Assembly: GCA_028279685.1 (NCBI GenBank)
Contig: JANQNG010000038.1
Span: 1 to 64,000 of the forward strand
Direction: 5' to 3'
Length of the DNA stretch: 64,000 nt
Origin: Candidatus Nanoarchaeia archaeon
Lineage (GTDB): Archaea > Nanobdellota > Nanobdellia > Woesearchaeales > SKIA01
The notes beneath the pieces were generated by a model. It had not been told where the DNA came from, did no database searches, and was given only the letters and a program-made list of their open reading frames with translations. Numbering within the stretch: position 1 is the first letter of the stretch; every line of letters starts with the position of its first letter. The translations under genes and the position numbers were made by a program. Below are positions 57,532 to 64,000 of this stretch, one piece after another.

Positions 57532-58942
57532 CTAATGCAACACTTCCATGTCTGAAATCCCCAAGAATATCAAGTCCTGATATTTTTGAGAATTTTCCAA
57601 CATCTTTTCCACTATATCTGTAAGATTTGTGTATGTATGTTTTTGTTCCTTTAGCGATAGAAGAAACTTCCTTAGCAAATTGATCAATTAAAATCACATC
57701 TGAAATTGCTTCCACACCTATCTTGTAATAAAAGGAATCTTCTCCGACTTTAACTTTGTCAACAACAGTTTTAAATTTAGGAAGATCTTCTTCCGGAATT
57801 AAATAATATTCTTTTAAGAAAGAATTGATGAATTTTTTTTCATTAAGATAATATTCTTCTGTTGTCTTGCTTTCTGTAGTTTGTAATGTATAAAAAATAA
57901 CCGTTTTATCCTTGGAAATATTATTTAATTGTCTCATTTCATCTAAAGTTGCTTCATAACTTTGGCAAGTAAGACCATTGTTCTTAATTATTATTTTTTC
58001 ATCAGGTAATTTTTCTATGGATTTGGAGAAATTCTCATTGTCAATGGGAAATGAGCCTATTTTATAGCACTTAGTGTTTAAAAATTTCCAATAGTTTCGG
58101 GATTTTTCATTAATTGTTAATGAATGTATGAATTCGGGAATAACTCCTGGGAAAATTCCTTGTGCTGCGTGAGACGAATCCACTATTATTCTATTGGTTG
58201 TTCTTTGGTAATTTTTTCTAATTGTGTCTTCAATATTTAATCGAATGTCTTGTCCGAATTCTTCACGGTGTTCAGTATAGTATTTGCTGCTTCTAATGAA
58301 ATCCTTAGAAATTCCTGAAACATCTATGACTTGATTAATATTTCTTTCTATTATTGATTCTATCAAACTAAATTCTCTTAATGAACTTCCTGAAAATAAG
58401 CTGACGTAATGAGGATGTATTAAACCATCAAATAAACCTGATGAAAGTGCTTTTTCAAAAACTCTGTTATTGTCTTCAGTGAGAGTATATTTAAGATCTT
58501 TTATTGATTCTTCATATTTGATAATTGAATGAAGAGAATTATATGCAAAATGAGAAATATCTGTTAAGTCAATGATTTCATCAGATGTTTTGGTTCTGGT
58601 AAATATTTCTTGTCTGTTTGATATTCTTTCTTCAGCACTTTCTTTCATAATTTCTTTAGGGAATCTTTTCTTGGATCTTCCTTGAAGAATTCCTTCGTAA
58701 AAATCAGGATGCTTTTTTTTTAAATGAGTTGGCAAGATGCTTTCGATTTGAGGGATGCTACTTTCTCCTGCGTCTCTTAAAAGTTTTTCATGAATTTTTT
58801 TGTCTCTTATAAGCTCTAAATCAACTAATTTATCTTTTGTAGTTTTTTCATTATCTATTTCGCGTGTTACCATTATATCTCCAGAATGAATTTCAGCTAA
58901 TCTTCTCATTTGAAGATCCATAAAACATTGCTCTGATTGCAT
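57452..58942 (-). CDS. Unknown large protein, 496 aa
   Basis: No family is recognised. The N-terminal 130 residues are charged and helical. The middle and C-terminal parts alternate strands and helices (TNRIIVDSSHAAQGIFPGVI, KTVIFYTLQTTESKT, ISDVILIDQFAKEVSSIAK, KTYIHKSYRYSGKDVGKF), with the general look of an enzyme domain. No signal peptide or membrane helix. TTTTTATAAAAC near 58967 is centred about 25 bp upstream. The 80-bp 3' overlap with the Lrp-like gene means that its last 26 codons are antisense to that gene. Confidence 0.62.
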   Translation of the reverse strand: MQSEQCFMDLQMRRLAEIHSGDIMVTREIDNEKTTKDKLVDLELIRDKKIHEKLLRDAGESSIPQIESILPTHLKKKHPDFYEGILQGRSKKRFPKEIMKESAEERISNRQEIFTRTKTSDEIIDLTDISHFAYNSLHSIIKYEESIKDLKYTLTEDNNRVFEKALSSGLFDGLIHPHYVSLFSGSSLREFSLIESIIERNINQVIDVSGISKDFIRSSKYYTEHREEFGQDIRLNIEDTIRKNYQRTTNRIIVDSSHAAQGIFPGVIPEFIHSLTINEKSRNYWKFLNTKCYKIGSFPIDNENFSKSIEKLPDEKIIIKNNGLTCQSYEATLDEMRQLNNISKDKTVIFYTLQTTESKTTEEYYLNEKKFINSFLKEYYLIPEEDLPKFKTVVDKVKVGEDSFYYKIGVEAISDVILIDQFAKEVSSIAKGTKTYIHKSYRYSGKDVGKFSKISGLDILGDFRHGSVALVNSVDEFYTQEDALNFLLRPELFLYF

Positions 58943-59081
58943 AATTTTGGGAGATCCCGCAGTTTTATAAAAATTTTTAATTTAAGTACTAAAAAGTGAT
59001 TAATAATTAAGATCCATATAGAAAATAATTTGTTTTACTTTTTGCAGAAAAGTTTAAAAGAAGCATTACATCCATTGCATT

Positions 59082-60107
59082 ATGACTCCAGAAGAAAAGT
59101 ATGAGCTTATCACAAGAAATCTCCAGGAAGTTGTTGGAGAAGATAAGCTGAAAGAAATATTGAAGCAGAGAGATCTTAAGGTTTATTTAGGTACTGCTAC
59201 AACAGGAAAACCTCATGTCGCTTATTTTTTACCAATGCTGAAGTTGGCTGATTTCCTCCATGCTGGTTGCGAGGTCACATTACTTTTAGCAGATCTGCAC
59301 GCTTATTTAGACAATCAGAAAGCACCATGGGATTTGTTAGAAAAAAGAACAGAATACTATACATTAGTGCTTACTAGTATGTTGAAAAGCATTGGTGTAG
59401 ATATTTCAAAACTTAAGTTTGTGAAGGGAACTGATTATCAATTAGATAAAAAAATGACGTTAGATATGTATAGGATTGCGGGATTGAAATCAGTTGGTGA
59501 TTGTAAACGTGCAGGAGCAGAAGTGGTGAAACAATCAGACAATCCTCCTCTAGCAGGAATGATGTATCCTATAATGCAAGCATTAGATGAAGAATATCTA
59601 GGAGTTGATGCACAATTTGGCGGTGTTGACCAAAGAAAAATTTTTATGTTTGCTCGAGAAACATTACCTAAGTTAGGATACAAAGCAAGAATTCATCTGA
59701 TGAATCCTATGATTCCTGGATTGACGGGAGAAAAAATGAGTTCTTCCGAAGAAACCTCAAAAGTTGATTTATTAGATGATGAGAAAACGGTAAAAAAGAA
59801 AATGAATAAAGCTTTCTGTGAAGAAGGCGTTGTTGAAGGAAATGGTGTATTGTTGTTTACTAAGTATGTTATCTTTCCTGCACTAGGGTTGAAAGATCAG
59901 CATGAATTTGTTATTGATAGGCCTGAAAAGTTTGGTGGGAAATTGATTTATGCTTCCTATGCTGATATTGAGAAAGATTTTGCTTCTAAGAAACTTCATC
60001 CGATGGATTTAAAGCAAGGCGTAGCTGATTTTATCAATGTATTGTTAGATCCTATCAGAAAGGAAATGGAGAAACACAGAAAATTAGTTGAAGAAGCTTA
60101 TGGTTGA
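59082..60107 (+). CDS. tyrS: Tyrosyl-tRNA synthetase, archaeal/eukaryal type
   Basis: Charges tRNA-Tyr. The class I core has [17 protein letters not shown] as the HIGH region and GEKMSSSEE as [25 protein letters not shown] is the substrate-binding segment characteristic of TyrRS/TrpRS, and the Tyr, Gln and Asp pattern fits tyrosine. The 341-residue length without a C-terminal S4 domain is typical of archaeal TyrRS. TTTAAAAG near 59053 is about 28 bp before the ATG. TrpRS was considered, but archaeal TrpRS has a longer N-terminal extension. Confidence 0.92.
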   Translation: MTPEEKYELITRNLQEVVGEDKLKEILKQRDLKVYLGTATTGKPHVAYFLPMLKLADFLHAGCEVTLLLADLHAYLDNQKAPWDLLEKRTEYYTLVLTSMLKSIGVDISKLKFVKGTDYQLDKKMTLDMYRIAGLKSVGDCKRAGAEVVKQSDNPPLAGMMYPIMQALDEEYLGVDAQFGGVDQRKIFMFARETLPKLGYKARIHLMNPMIPGLTGEKMSSSEETSKVDLLDDEKTVKKKMNKAFCEEGVVEGNGVLLFTKYVIFPALGLKDQHEFVIDRPEKFGGKLIYASYADIEKDFASKKLHPMDLKQGVADFINVLLDPIRKEMEKHRKLVEEAYG

Positions 60108-60109
60108 TT

Positions 60110-60382
60110 TTATATCTGGAGACCGTTCGAGATGGCTTCTTTTAATTCAGGATTCATTGGTGTAAGCCAAGTTATTCCTTTTGTGCTGATGAATATTTTT
60201 CTGTCTTTTTGTAGATAGTCAAGGATTGTCAATAAAGTGTTGTGATTTATTTTTTTAGGAAGTTGTCTCTTTATTTCTGCCACTGTTATGATGCTTTCAG
60301 TCATATTTTGAAGAAGACTTTCAACCATTAAAATTGTGTTTAATGTCGGAGAATGGCCCTTCTGAATGGTGATTTGCTTCAT
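60110..60382 (-). CDS. Small winged-helix protein, probably autoregulated
   Basis: The 90 residues resemble a winged helix: NTILMVESLLQNMTESIITV, AEIKRQLPKKINHNTLLTIL as the recognition region and KIFISTKGITWLT as the wing. The gene has a 40-nt leader and, downstream of its TATA box (TTTATATAC, about 60443-60451 on the minus strand), four TACAAA sites spaced by about one or two helical turns. These probably bind this protein. It converges on tyrS with a 2-bp gap. Confidence 0.7.
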   Translation of the reverse strand: MKQITIQKGHSPTLNTILMVESLLQNMTESIITVAEIKRQLPKKINHNTLLTILDYLQKDRKIFISTKGITWLTPMNPELKEAISNGLQI

Positions 60383-60397
60383 TTTCTTTTTCTCATA

Positions 60398-60445
60398 TTT
60401 GTACTTATTTGTATCAAATTTGTAACTAATAGATACATATTTGTA
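60398..60445 (-). promoter_or_regulatory. Four phased TTTGTA (TACAAA) operator sites
   Basis: TTTGTA begins at 60398, 60408, 60419 and 60440, spacings of 10, 11 and 21 bp, so all four lie on one face of the DNA. Three are within the transcribed leader and one overlaps the TATA box of the wHTH gene on the minus strand. Expected to be a cooperative repressor site. Confidence 0.65.
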
Positions 60446-60559
60446 TATAAATGTTTTTATTTTTCGAAAACATGTGTTATCTCTATTAAACTCAGTTAAG
60501 CATTAGTATTTCATAACATTTATAATTTAACTATAGTTAATAACGAGGGGGGTGAACAT

Positions 60560-60607
60560 ATGAAAGATTATTGGACTGAAGAAGAGTGGGAAGGTTGGAA
60601 TGAATAA
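60560..60607 (+). CDS. Trp-rich 15-residue ORF
   Basis: ATG 60560 encodes MKDYWTEEEWEGWNE and stops at 60605-60607. It has a TATA box (CATTTATAAT, about 60518-60527), the perfect 14-bp palindrome TTAACTATAGTTAA (60527-60540) near the transcript start, and a very strong ribosome site, GAGGGGGGTG. Three of 15 residues are Trp. It ends 43 bp before the potassium-channel gene, which has its own TATA box. It could be a leader peptide or a functional microprotein. Confidence 0.5.
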   Translation: MKDYWTEEEWEGWNE

Positions 60608-60650
60608 AATTTTCCATAACCTTTAAATTCTGTGCATACCATTATTTCTT

Positions 60651-61472
60651 ATGCCTAAGAAACACAAATCCTTTAGAGAGACACTTCGTTTTTATCTTAT
60701 TGACTGCAAAACACCATTAGGTAAGTTTATCGATGGATTCATTATGCTTCTGAATCTCCTTATTGTAGGGGTGTTTGTACTTGAGACTTATCCTTTACCT
60801 GAAACGTTTAGAGATGTGCTTTGGGAGATTGAGCTTGTTGTTGTCGCATTTTTTATTCTTGAATATATAGCAAGAATATACGCGGCAAAAAACAGAATAA
60901 AACATGTACTTGATATTTATAGCATTATAGATCTTGTAGCAATAATTCCGACGATTATAACATTACTGGCTTTCGAAGTTAATCTTGGATTCTTACTTCT
61001 CTTGAGAGTGTTCAGAGTATTTAGAGTTTTAAGATTCTTAAGATTTGTACAAGACCAAAATTTCTTCTTTGGAAGGATTAGAATACATCTTTTAAGAGTA
61101 TCAAGATTATTGTTGACTATATTTTTGATATTCTTTGTTGGTTCAGGATTGTTTTTCCAAGTAGAAAATGTTCATAATCCTGGTATTAATAATTTTGGAG
61201 ACGCATTTTATTTTACGGTTGTTACATTAACCACCGTCGGATTTGGAGATATTACTCCAGTGTCTGGAGGTGGAAAAGCAGTTACCGTATTGATGATATT
61301 ATCCGGAATCATTCTTATTCCTTGGCAGGCAAGTAGAGTAATCAAAGAATGGCTGCATATTGGAAAAAGACGTATTGTCTGTCCTAAATGCGGTCTTAGT
61401 TATCATGACAAAGACGCTAGCCACTGCAAAGCGTGCGGTCATATTATCTATCAAGAATATGATGGAGATTAA
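60651..61472 (+). CDS. Voltage-gated-type potassium channel with zinc-ribbon tail
   Basis: Six membrane helices: S1 LLNLLIVGVFVLETY, S2 around residues 58-78, an Arg-rich S4 (LLRVFRVFRVLRFLRF, residues 118-133) and a pore with selectivity filter TTVGFGD (194-200). A cytoplasmic zinc ribbon (C244, C247, C259, C262; CPKCGLSY and CKACGHI) replaces the usual RCK domain and is an uncommon tail. It passes K+ across the cell membrane, gated by voltage or by a zinc/redox signal (inference). CTTTAAATTC near 60624 is about 27 bp before the ATG. Confidence 0.92.
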   Translation: MPKKHKSFRETLRFYLIDCKTPLGKFIDGFIMLLNLLIVGVFVLETYPLPETFRDVLWEIELVVVAFFILEYIARIYAAKNRIKHVLDIYSIIDLVAIIPTIITLLAFEVNLGFLLLLRVFRVFRVLRFLRFVQDQNFFFGRIRIHLLRVSRLLLTIFLIFFVGSGLFFQVENVHNPGINNFGDAFYFTVVTLTTVGFGDITPVSGGGKAVTVLMILSGIILIPWQASRVIKEWLHIGKRRIVCPKCGLSYHDKDASHCKACGHIIYQEYDGD

Positions 61473-61473
61473 G

Positions 61474-63171
61474 CTACATCTTCTCAGGCGCATCAATACC
61501 TAATAATGCAAGACCTTGTTTCAGGATGTCTTTAACACAGACAATTAAAAACAATCTTGCTTCTTTTACATCGTCTTCCTCTTTGAGAATCTGGTGTTTA
61601 TGGTAATATTCATTGAACGATTGTGCAAGATCCAGAAGATAGCGAGAGATCAGATGAGGTTTATAGTGATCAGCCGCTGAGTACACTACATTCTCGAATT
61701 TTCCAAGAAGATTGATAAGATTACGTTCTTCTTCCTCTTTGAGCGAAGCATAATAGATCTTTTCAGAAACAGATTTTCCATGTTTTTCGAGAATTGAGCA
61801 GATTCTTGCGTAAGCGTATTGCACATAGGGTCCTGTCTCTCCTTCAAAGCTCAATGATTCTTTTGGATTAAATACAAAGTCTTTTGCAGCATCGTATTTC
61901 AGGAAGAAGAAGCGCAGTCCTGCCATACCAATCATCTCAGCACGTTTTTCAACTTCTTTTTCATCGAGACTGGCGTAACGTTTTTTTACTTCTTCTCTTG
62001 CTAATGCAATCATGTCTTTGATTAAGTCATCTGCATCAACAACAGTGCCTTCTCTTGATTTCATCTTCCCTTCAGGCAATGCAACCATGCCGTAAGACAA
62101 ATGATAGCATTTCTCTGCAAAAGGATATTTCAATAATTTGAAGATTTCAAATAGGACATTAAAGTGGTAGTTTTGTTCATTTGCTACGACATAAACCATA
62201 CGATCCATCGCAAAATCTTTATATCGCTCATTAATCATCCCGATGTCTTGTGTTATATAGACTGAAGTACCGTCAGGTCGTAAGAGTATTTTCTCGTCGA
62301 GCTTTTTGTCTGTTAGATCAACAACAATAGCGTTATCATCACGCTCTTTGAATAATCCATCGCGTAATCCTTGCATAATAATACTTTTTCCTAGCTGATA
62401 GGTATTGCTCTCATAATATGCTTTCTCGACATTCAATCCTAGTTTTTTGTAGGTTTCGAACATGCCTTTGCAAGCCCACGCATTCATTTTCCTCCATAAT
62501 GCACGGATTTCTTTATCTCCTTGTTCCCATTTGACGAGCATTTTTTTGGCTTCTTCTTCTAATGAAGGATCCTCTTTTGCTTTCTGAGAGAATAACACAT
62601 AGTATTTGCCGACAAAATGATCGGATTTCATTCTTGATTTTTCTGGTGTATCATCCTTGCCGAATTTCTGATAAGCAAGCATTGATTTGCAGATATGGAT
62701 GCCTCTATCGTTAATAATATCGACATGATGTACTTCATGACCAATTTTTTTAAGGAGATTTAGTGTGGTTGTTGTTATGAGTCCGTTTCTGATATGACCT
62801 AAGTGCAATGGTTTGTTGGTATTTGGGCCAGGACCTTCAACTAATGAAATTTCTTTTTTCTTTTCTACAAAGAGTTTCTTTTTCTGGATTTTTGTGAGTA
62901 TTGTTTCTGCTAGAACAGCTTTATCTATGAAGAAGTTCAGGTAAGGTCCTTTTGCTTCAATCTTTGCTATGGTTTTGAAGGAGATTTTCTTAGCTAGCTC
63001 TTCTGCGATTGCTACAGGTGTTTTCTTCATCTCTTTTGCTAATGAGAAACAAGGAAATGCGTAATCTCCCATAGTAGGATCTGGAGGAATCTCCAGCAAT
63101 GTAATGATTGTATCTTGCTCTAACGTGGTTTCTTTTGCTATTGCGTCAGCTATTTTTGCTTTGAAATCCAT
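61474..63171 (-). CDS. argS: Arginyl-tRNA synthetase
   Basis: Charges tRNA-Arg. The N-terminal Add1-like domain (residues 1-90) is followed by VEGPGPNTNKPLHLGHIRN (HIGH motif HLGH) and by GKMKSREGTVVD in the KMSKS position. The helical C-terminal anticodon-binding domain (VQYAYARICSILEKHGK ... SRYLLDLAQSFNEYYHK) ends at residue 565, a normal length. The start at 63171 is about 25 bp from the ATTATAAATC box shared with the divergent gene. It converges with the channel gene, 1 bp apart. Confidence 0.96.
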   Translation of the reverse strand: MDFKAKIADAIAKETTLEQDTIITLLEIPPDPTMGDYAFPCFSLAKEMKKTPVAIAEELAKKISFKTIAKIEAKGPYLNFFIDKAVLAETILTKIQKKKLFVEKKKEISLVEGPGPNTNKPLHLGHIRNGLITTTTLNLLKKIGHEVHHVDIINDRGIHICKSMLAYQKFGKDDTPEKSRMKSDHFVGKYYVLFSQKAKEDPSLEEEAKKMLVKWEQGDKEIRALWRKMNAWACKGMFETYKKLGLNVEKAYYESNTYQLGKSIIMQGLRDGLFKERDDNAIVVDLTDKKLDEKILLRPDGTSVYITQDIGMINERYKDFAMDRMVYVVANEQNYHFNVLFEIFKLLKYPFAEKCYHLSYGMVALPEGKMKSREGTVVDADDLIKDMIALAREEVKKRYASLDEKEVEKRAEMIGMAGLRFFFLKYDAAKDFVFNPKESLSFEGETGPYVQYAYARICSILEKHGKSVSEKIYYASLKEEEERNLINLLGKFENVVYSAADHYKPHLISRYLLDLAQSFNEYYHKHQILKEEDDVKEARLFLIVCVKDILKQGLALLGIDAPEKM

Positions 63172-63190
63172 AGATGCCGATTATTCCTGA

Positions 63191-63200
63191 GATTTATAAT
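63191..63200. promoter_or_regulatory. Shared TATA box of argS and divergent gene
   Basis: GATTTATAAT reads ATTATAAATC on the minus strand, about 25 bp before the argS ATG. On the plus strand it lies about 32 bp before ATG 63228, so one box may serve both directions. Confidence 0.55.
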
Positions 63201-63227
63201 GATTGTGTTCATTTTATCGGAAAAATA

Positions 63228-63809
63228 ATGTTCTTCAGTAAATCGAGAACATTAAAGCGAAAGATATATAAGCTACTCAAAAGTAACAAACTCATGCCTG
63301 TGATTATGCCGTTCGGAAAACATTACAATAAATCCATCGAACAGATTGCATTGGCTGATTATTCATATTTTTATAATTTTCTTGTTCATGATTTGCTTGC
63401 TAACGAAAAAATATATACGAAAGTGTTAGAGCAAAGAATAGCGTTCGTTGAACATAATGTAAATAATTTTGTTTCTGTTAAACATTGTGTTATTCAAGGA
63501 TGTGATAACCCTGCCAAAATAATCAGTATTTATCAGTCAAGGGAACAAAACACTTATACGCAAAAATACTATACAGGAAGGCACTCAGATACAGGGTTTA
63601 TCTACTGCTCTCATGAGTGTTTCACAAAAGATCCTCATGTGACTGATCAGCTTCAGAAAGTAGATCTTAGAGAGATAGCATTCCATTCTGCGCTCTCAGA
63701 TCTTAAGAGTGATACAAAAGAACTCGTGGAAATTATGGCAGAGTGTATGGGTATTCGAAAAACTAGAAGAACAAAAAAATACCTCGAAGAATTCTTTAAT
63801 ACATTATGA
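63228..63809 (+). CDS. Unknown protein with PFGKH motif and Cys pairs
   Basis: The segment VIMPFGKHYNKSIEQIALAD followed by YSYFYNFLVH is the DUF3820-type pattern (PFGKH...Y-x-WL) found in small nucleic-acid-related proteins. Cys pairs later on (CVIQGCDNPAK and FIYCSHECFTKD) could form a zinc site. The C-terminus is a charged helix. ATG 63228 gives 193 residues and suits the shared TATA box; an ATG at 63174 would start upstream of it (211 residues). Function unknown; nucleic-acid binding is a guess from the family. Confidence 0.6.
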   Translation: MFFSKSRTLKRKIYKLLKSNKLMPVIMPFGKHYNKSIEQIALADYSYFYNFLVHDLLANEKIYTKVLEQRIAFVEHNVNNFVSVKHCVIQGCDNPAKIISIYQSREQNTYTQKYYTGRHSDTGFIYCSHECFTKDPHVTDQLQKVDLREIAFHSALSDLKSDTKELVEIMAECMGIRKTRRTKKYLEEFFNTL

Positions 63810-63839
63810 TCTAGATAAGTAGGAATTATGCTCTAAAAA

Positions 63840-64000
63840 TTATTCAGCGACCCTTTTTCGAAGCTCTTGAAATCCTATATTCACGTCATTGTTGAGTTTG
63901 TCAATTGCATTCATAATTACTTCATATTTAGAGATTAATGTTTCAGTGTTATCTCTGCTTTCGCGCAATCGGTTGATAATCTCTTGATCCAATCCATATG
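63840..64000 (-). CDS. C-terminal end of an unknown coiled-coil protein
   Basis: One minus-strand frame is open from the window edge to a TAA at 63840-63842 (52 residues visible). It reads helical and heptad-like (EIINRLRESRDNTETLISKY, AIDKLNNDVNIGFQELRKRV), so a coiled-coil tail is likely. The start and the rest of the protein lie beyond 64000. The other two frames contain early stops. Confidence 0.55.
   Translation of the reverse strand, partial: YGLDQEIINRLRESRDNTETLISKYEVIMNAIDKLNNDVNIGFQELRKRVAE

Noticed and set aside
59082..60107. Tryptophanyl-tRNA synthetase
   Set aside because: The HIGH/KMSSS layout, 341-aa length and substrate-binding segment fit archaeal TyrRS better than archaeal TrpRS.
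60398..60445. CRISPR-like short repeats (TTTGTA x4)
   Set aside because: Repeats are 6 bp and spaced by DNA turns, far too short for CRISPR, and sit at a promoter. No array was seen near the Cas4-like gene either.

Overview
The window looks like a stretch of chromosome from an AT-rich archaeon, most likely a DPANN-type lineage (Woesearchaeota/Pacearchaeota-like; the lineage is an inference). Archaeal marks include an archaeal-type ThrRS with its own N-terminal editing domain, the RNase P protein Rnp4, a replication factor C small subunit, an archaeal Dim2-like KH protein, archaeal-type TyrRS, pilins with class III signal peptides, and many genes with a TATA-like box centred about 25-28 bp before the ATG. 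That spacing implies leaderless mRNAs. Genes inside operons, and a few first genes with a 5' leader, instead carry purine-rich GAGG/GGGG ribosome sites. This contrast was used to choose starts throughout.

Layout. 0-5 kb: an edge-truncated secreted Cys-rich protein, a thymidylate-kinase-like gene facing an HD-domain dGTPase-like gene, rnp4 and a radical SAM enzyme. 5.0-5.3 kb: a large hairpin-rich repeat (element A). 5.3-14.8 kb: metG, a membrane-anchored GH10-like protein lacking the usual acid/base Glu, thrS, a glycosyltransferase and a PEP-synthase-like ATP-grasp protein. 15-16 kb: an HTH-nucleotidyltransferase/HEPN toxin-antitoxin-type pair with a palindromic operator. 17.7-19.6 kb: three related multi-TM proteins. 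19.6-25 kb: a TrmB-like regulator divergent from a substrate-binding lipoprotein, a second lipoprotein, a PfkB kinase and a NurA-like nuclease. 25-28 kb: an ABC-2 exporter operon with a 15-codon leader ORF and a switch-like hairpin region before the last gene. 28-36.8 kb: mostly unrecognised proteins plus a Trm11/TrmG10-like methyltransferase, a VapBC pair, a double Lrp-like regulator, and an RHH antitoxin convergent with a PIN protein.

36.8-44.3 kb: endonuclease III, a tRNA-Leu(CAA)-like gene with a 19-nt intron in the T-loop, a membrane histidine kinase with its response regulator, the Dim2-like protein, a type IV pilin operon and a wHTH protein. 44.4-55.9 kb: a CPBP protease, a secreted Lon-like S16 protease, several membrane or helical proteins, repeat element B, a RelE-type toxin-antitoxin pair with triple octamer operators, rfcS, a PRC-barrel protein, a lipoprotein and a solitary Cas4-like nuclease. 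55.9-61.5 kb: a segment bracketed by a 142-bp fragment of a potassium-channel gene and the intact channel, holding another double Lrp-like regulator, a large unknown protein, tyrS, a small wHTH protein with helically phased operators and a Trp-rich 15-residue ORF. 61.5-64 kb: argS and two unknown genes, the last cut by the window edge.

The main observations to pursue are the two-copy modular hairpin element (A/B), the T-loop-interrupted tRNA-Leu and its neighbouring fragments, the alternative-pairing region in the ABC operon, and two very short, well-signalled ORFs that look like leader peptides. No CRISPR array, rRNA or complete insertion sequence was seen.
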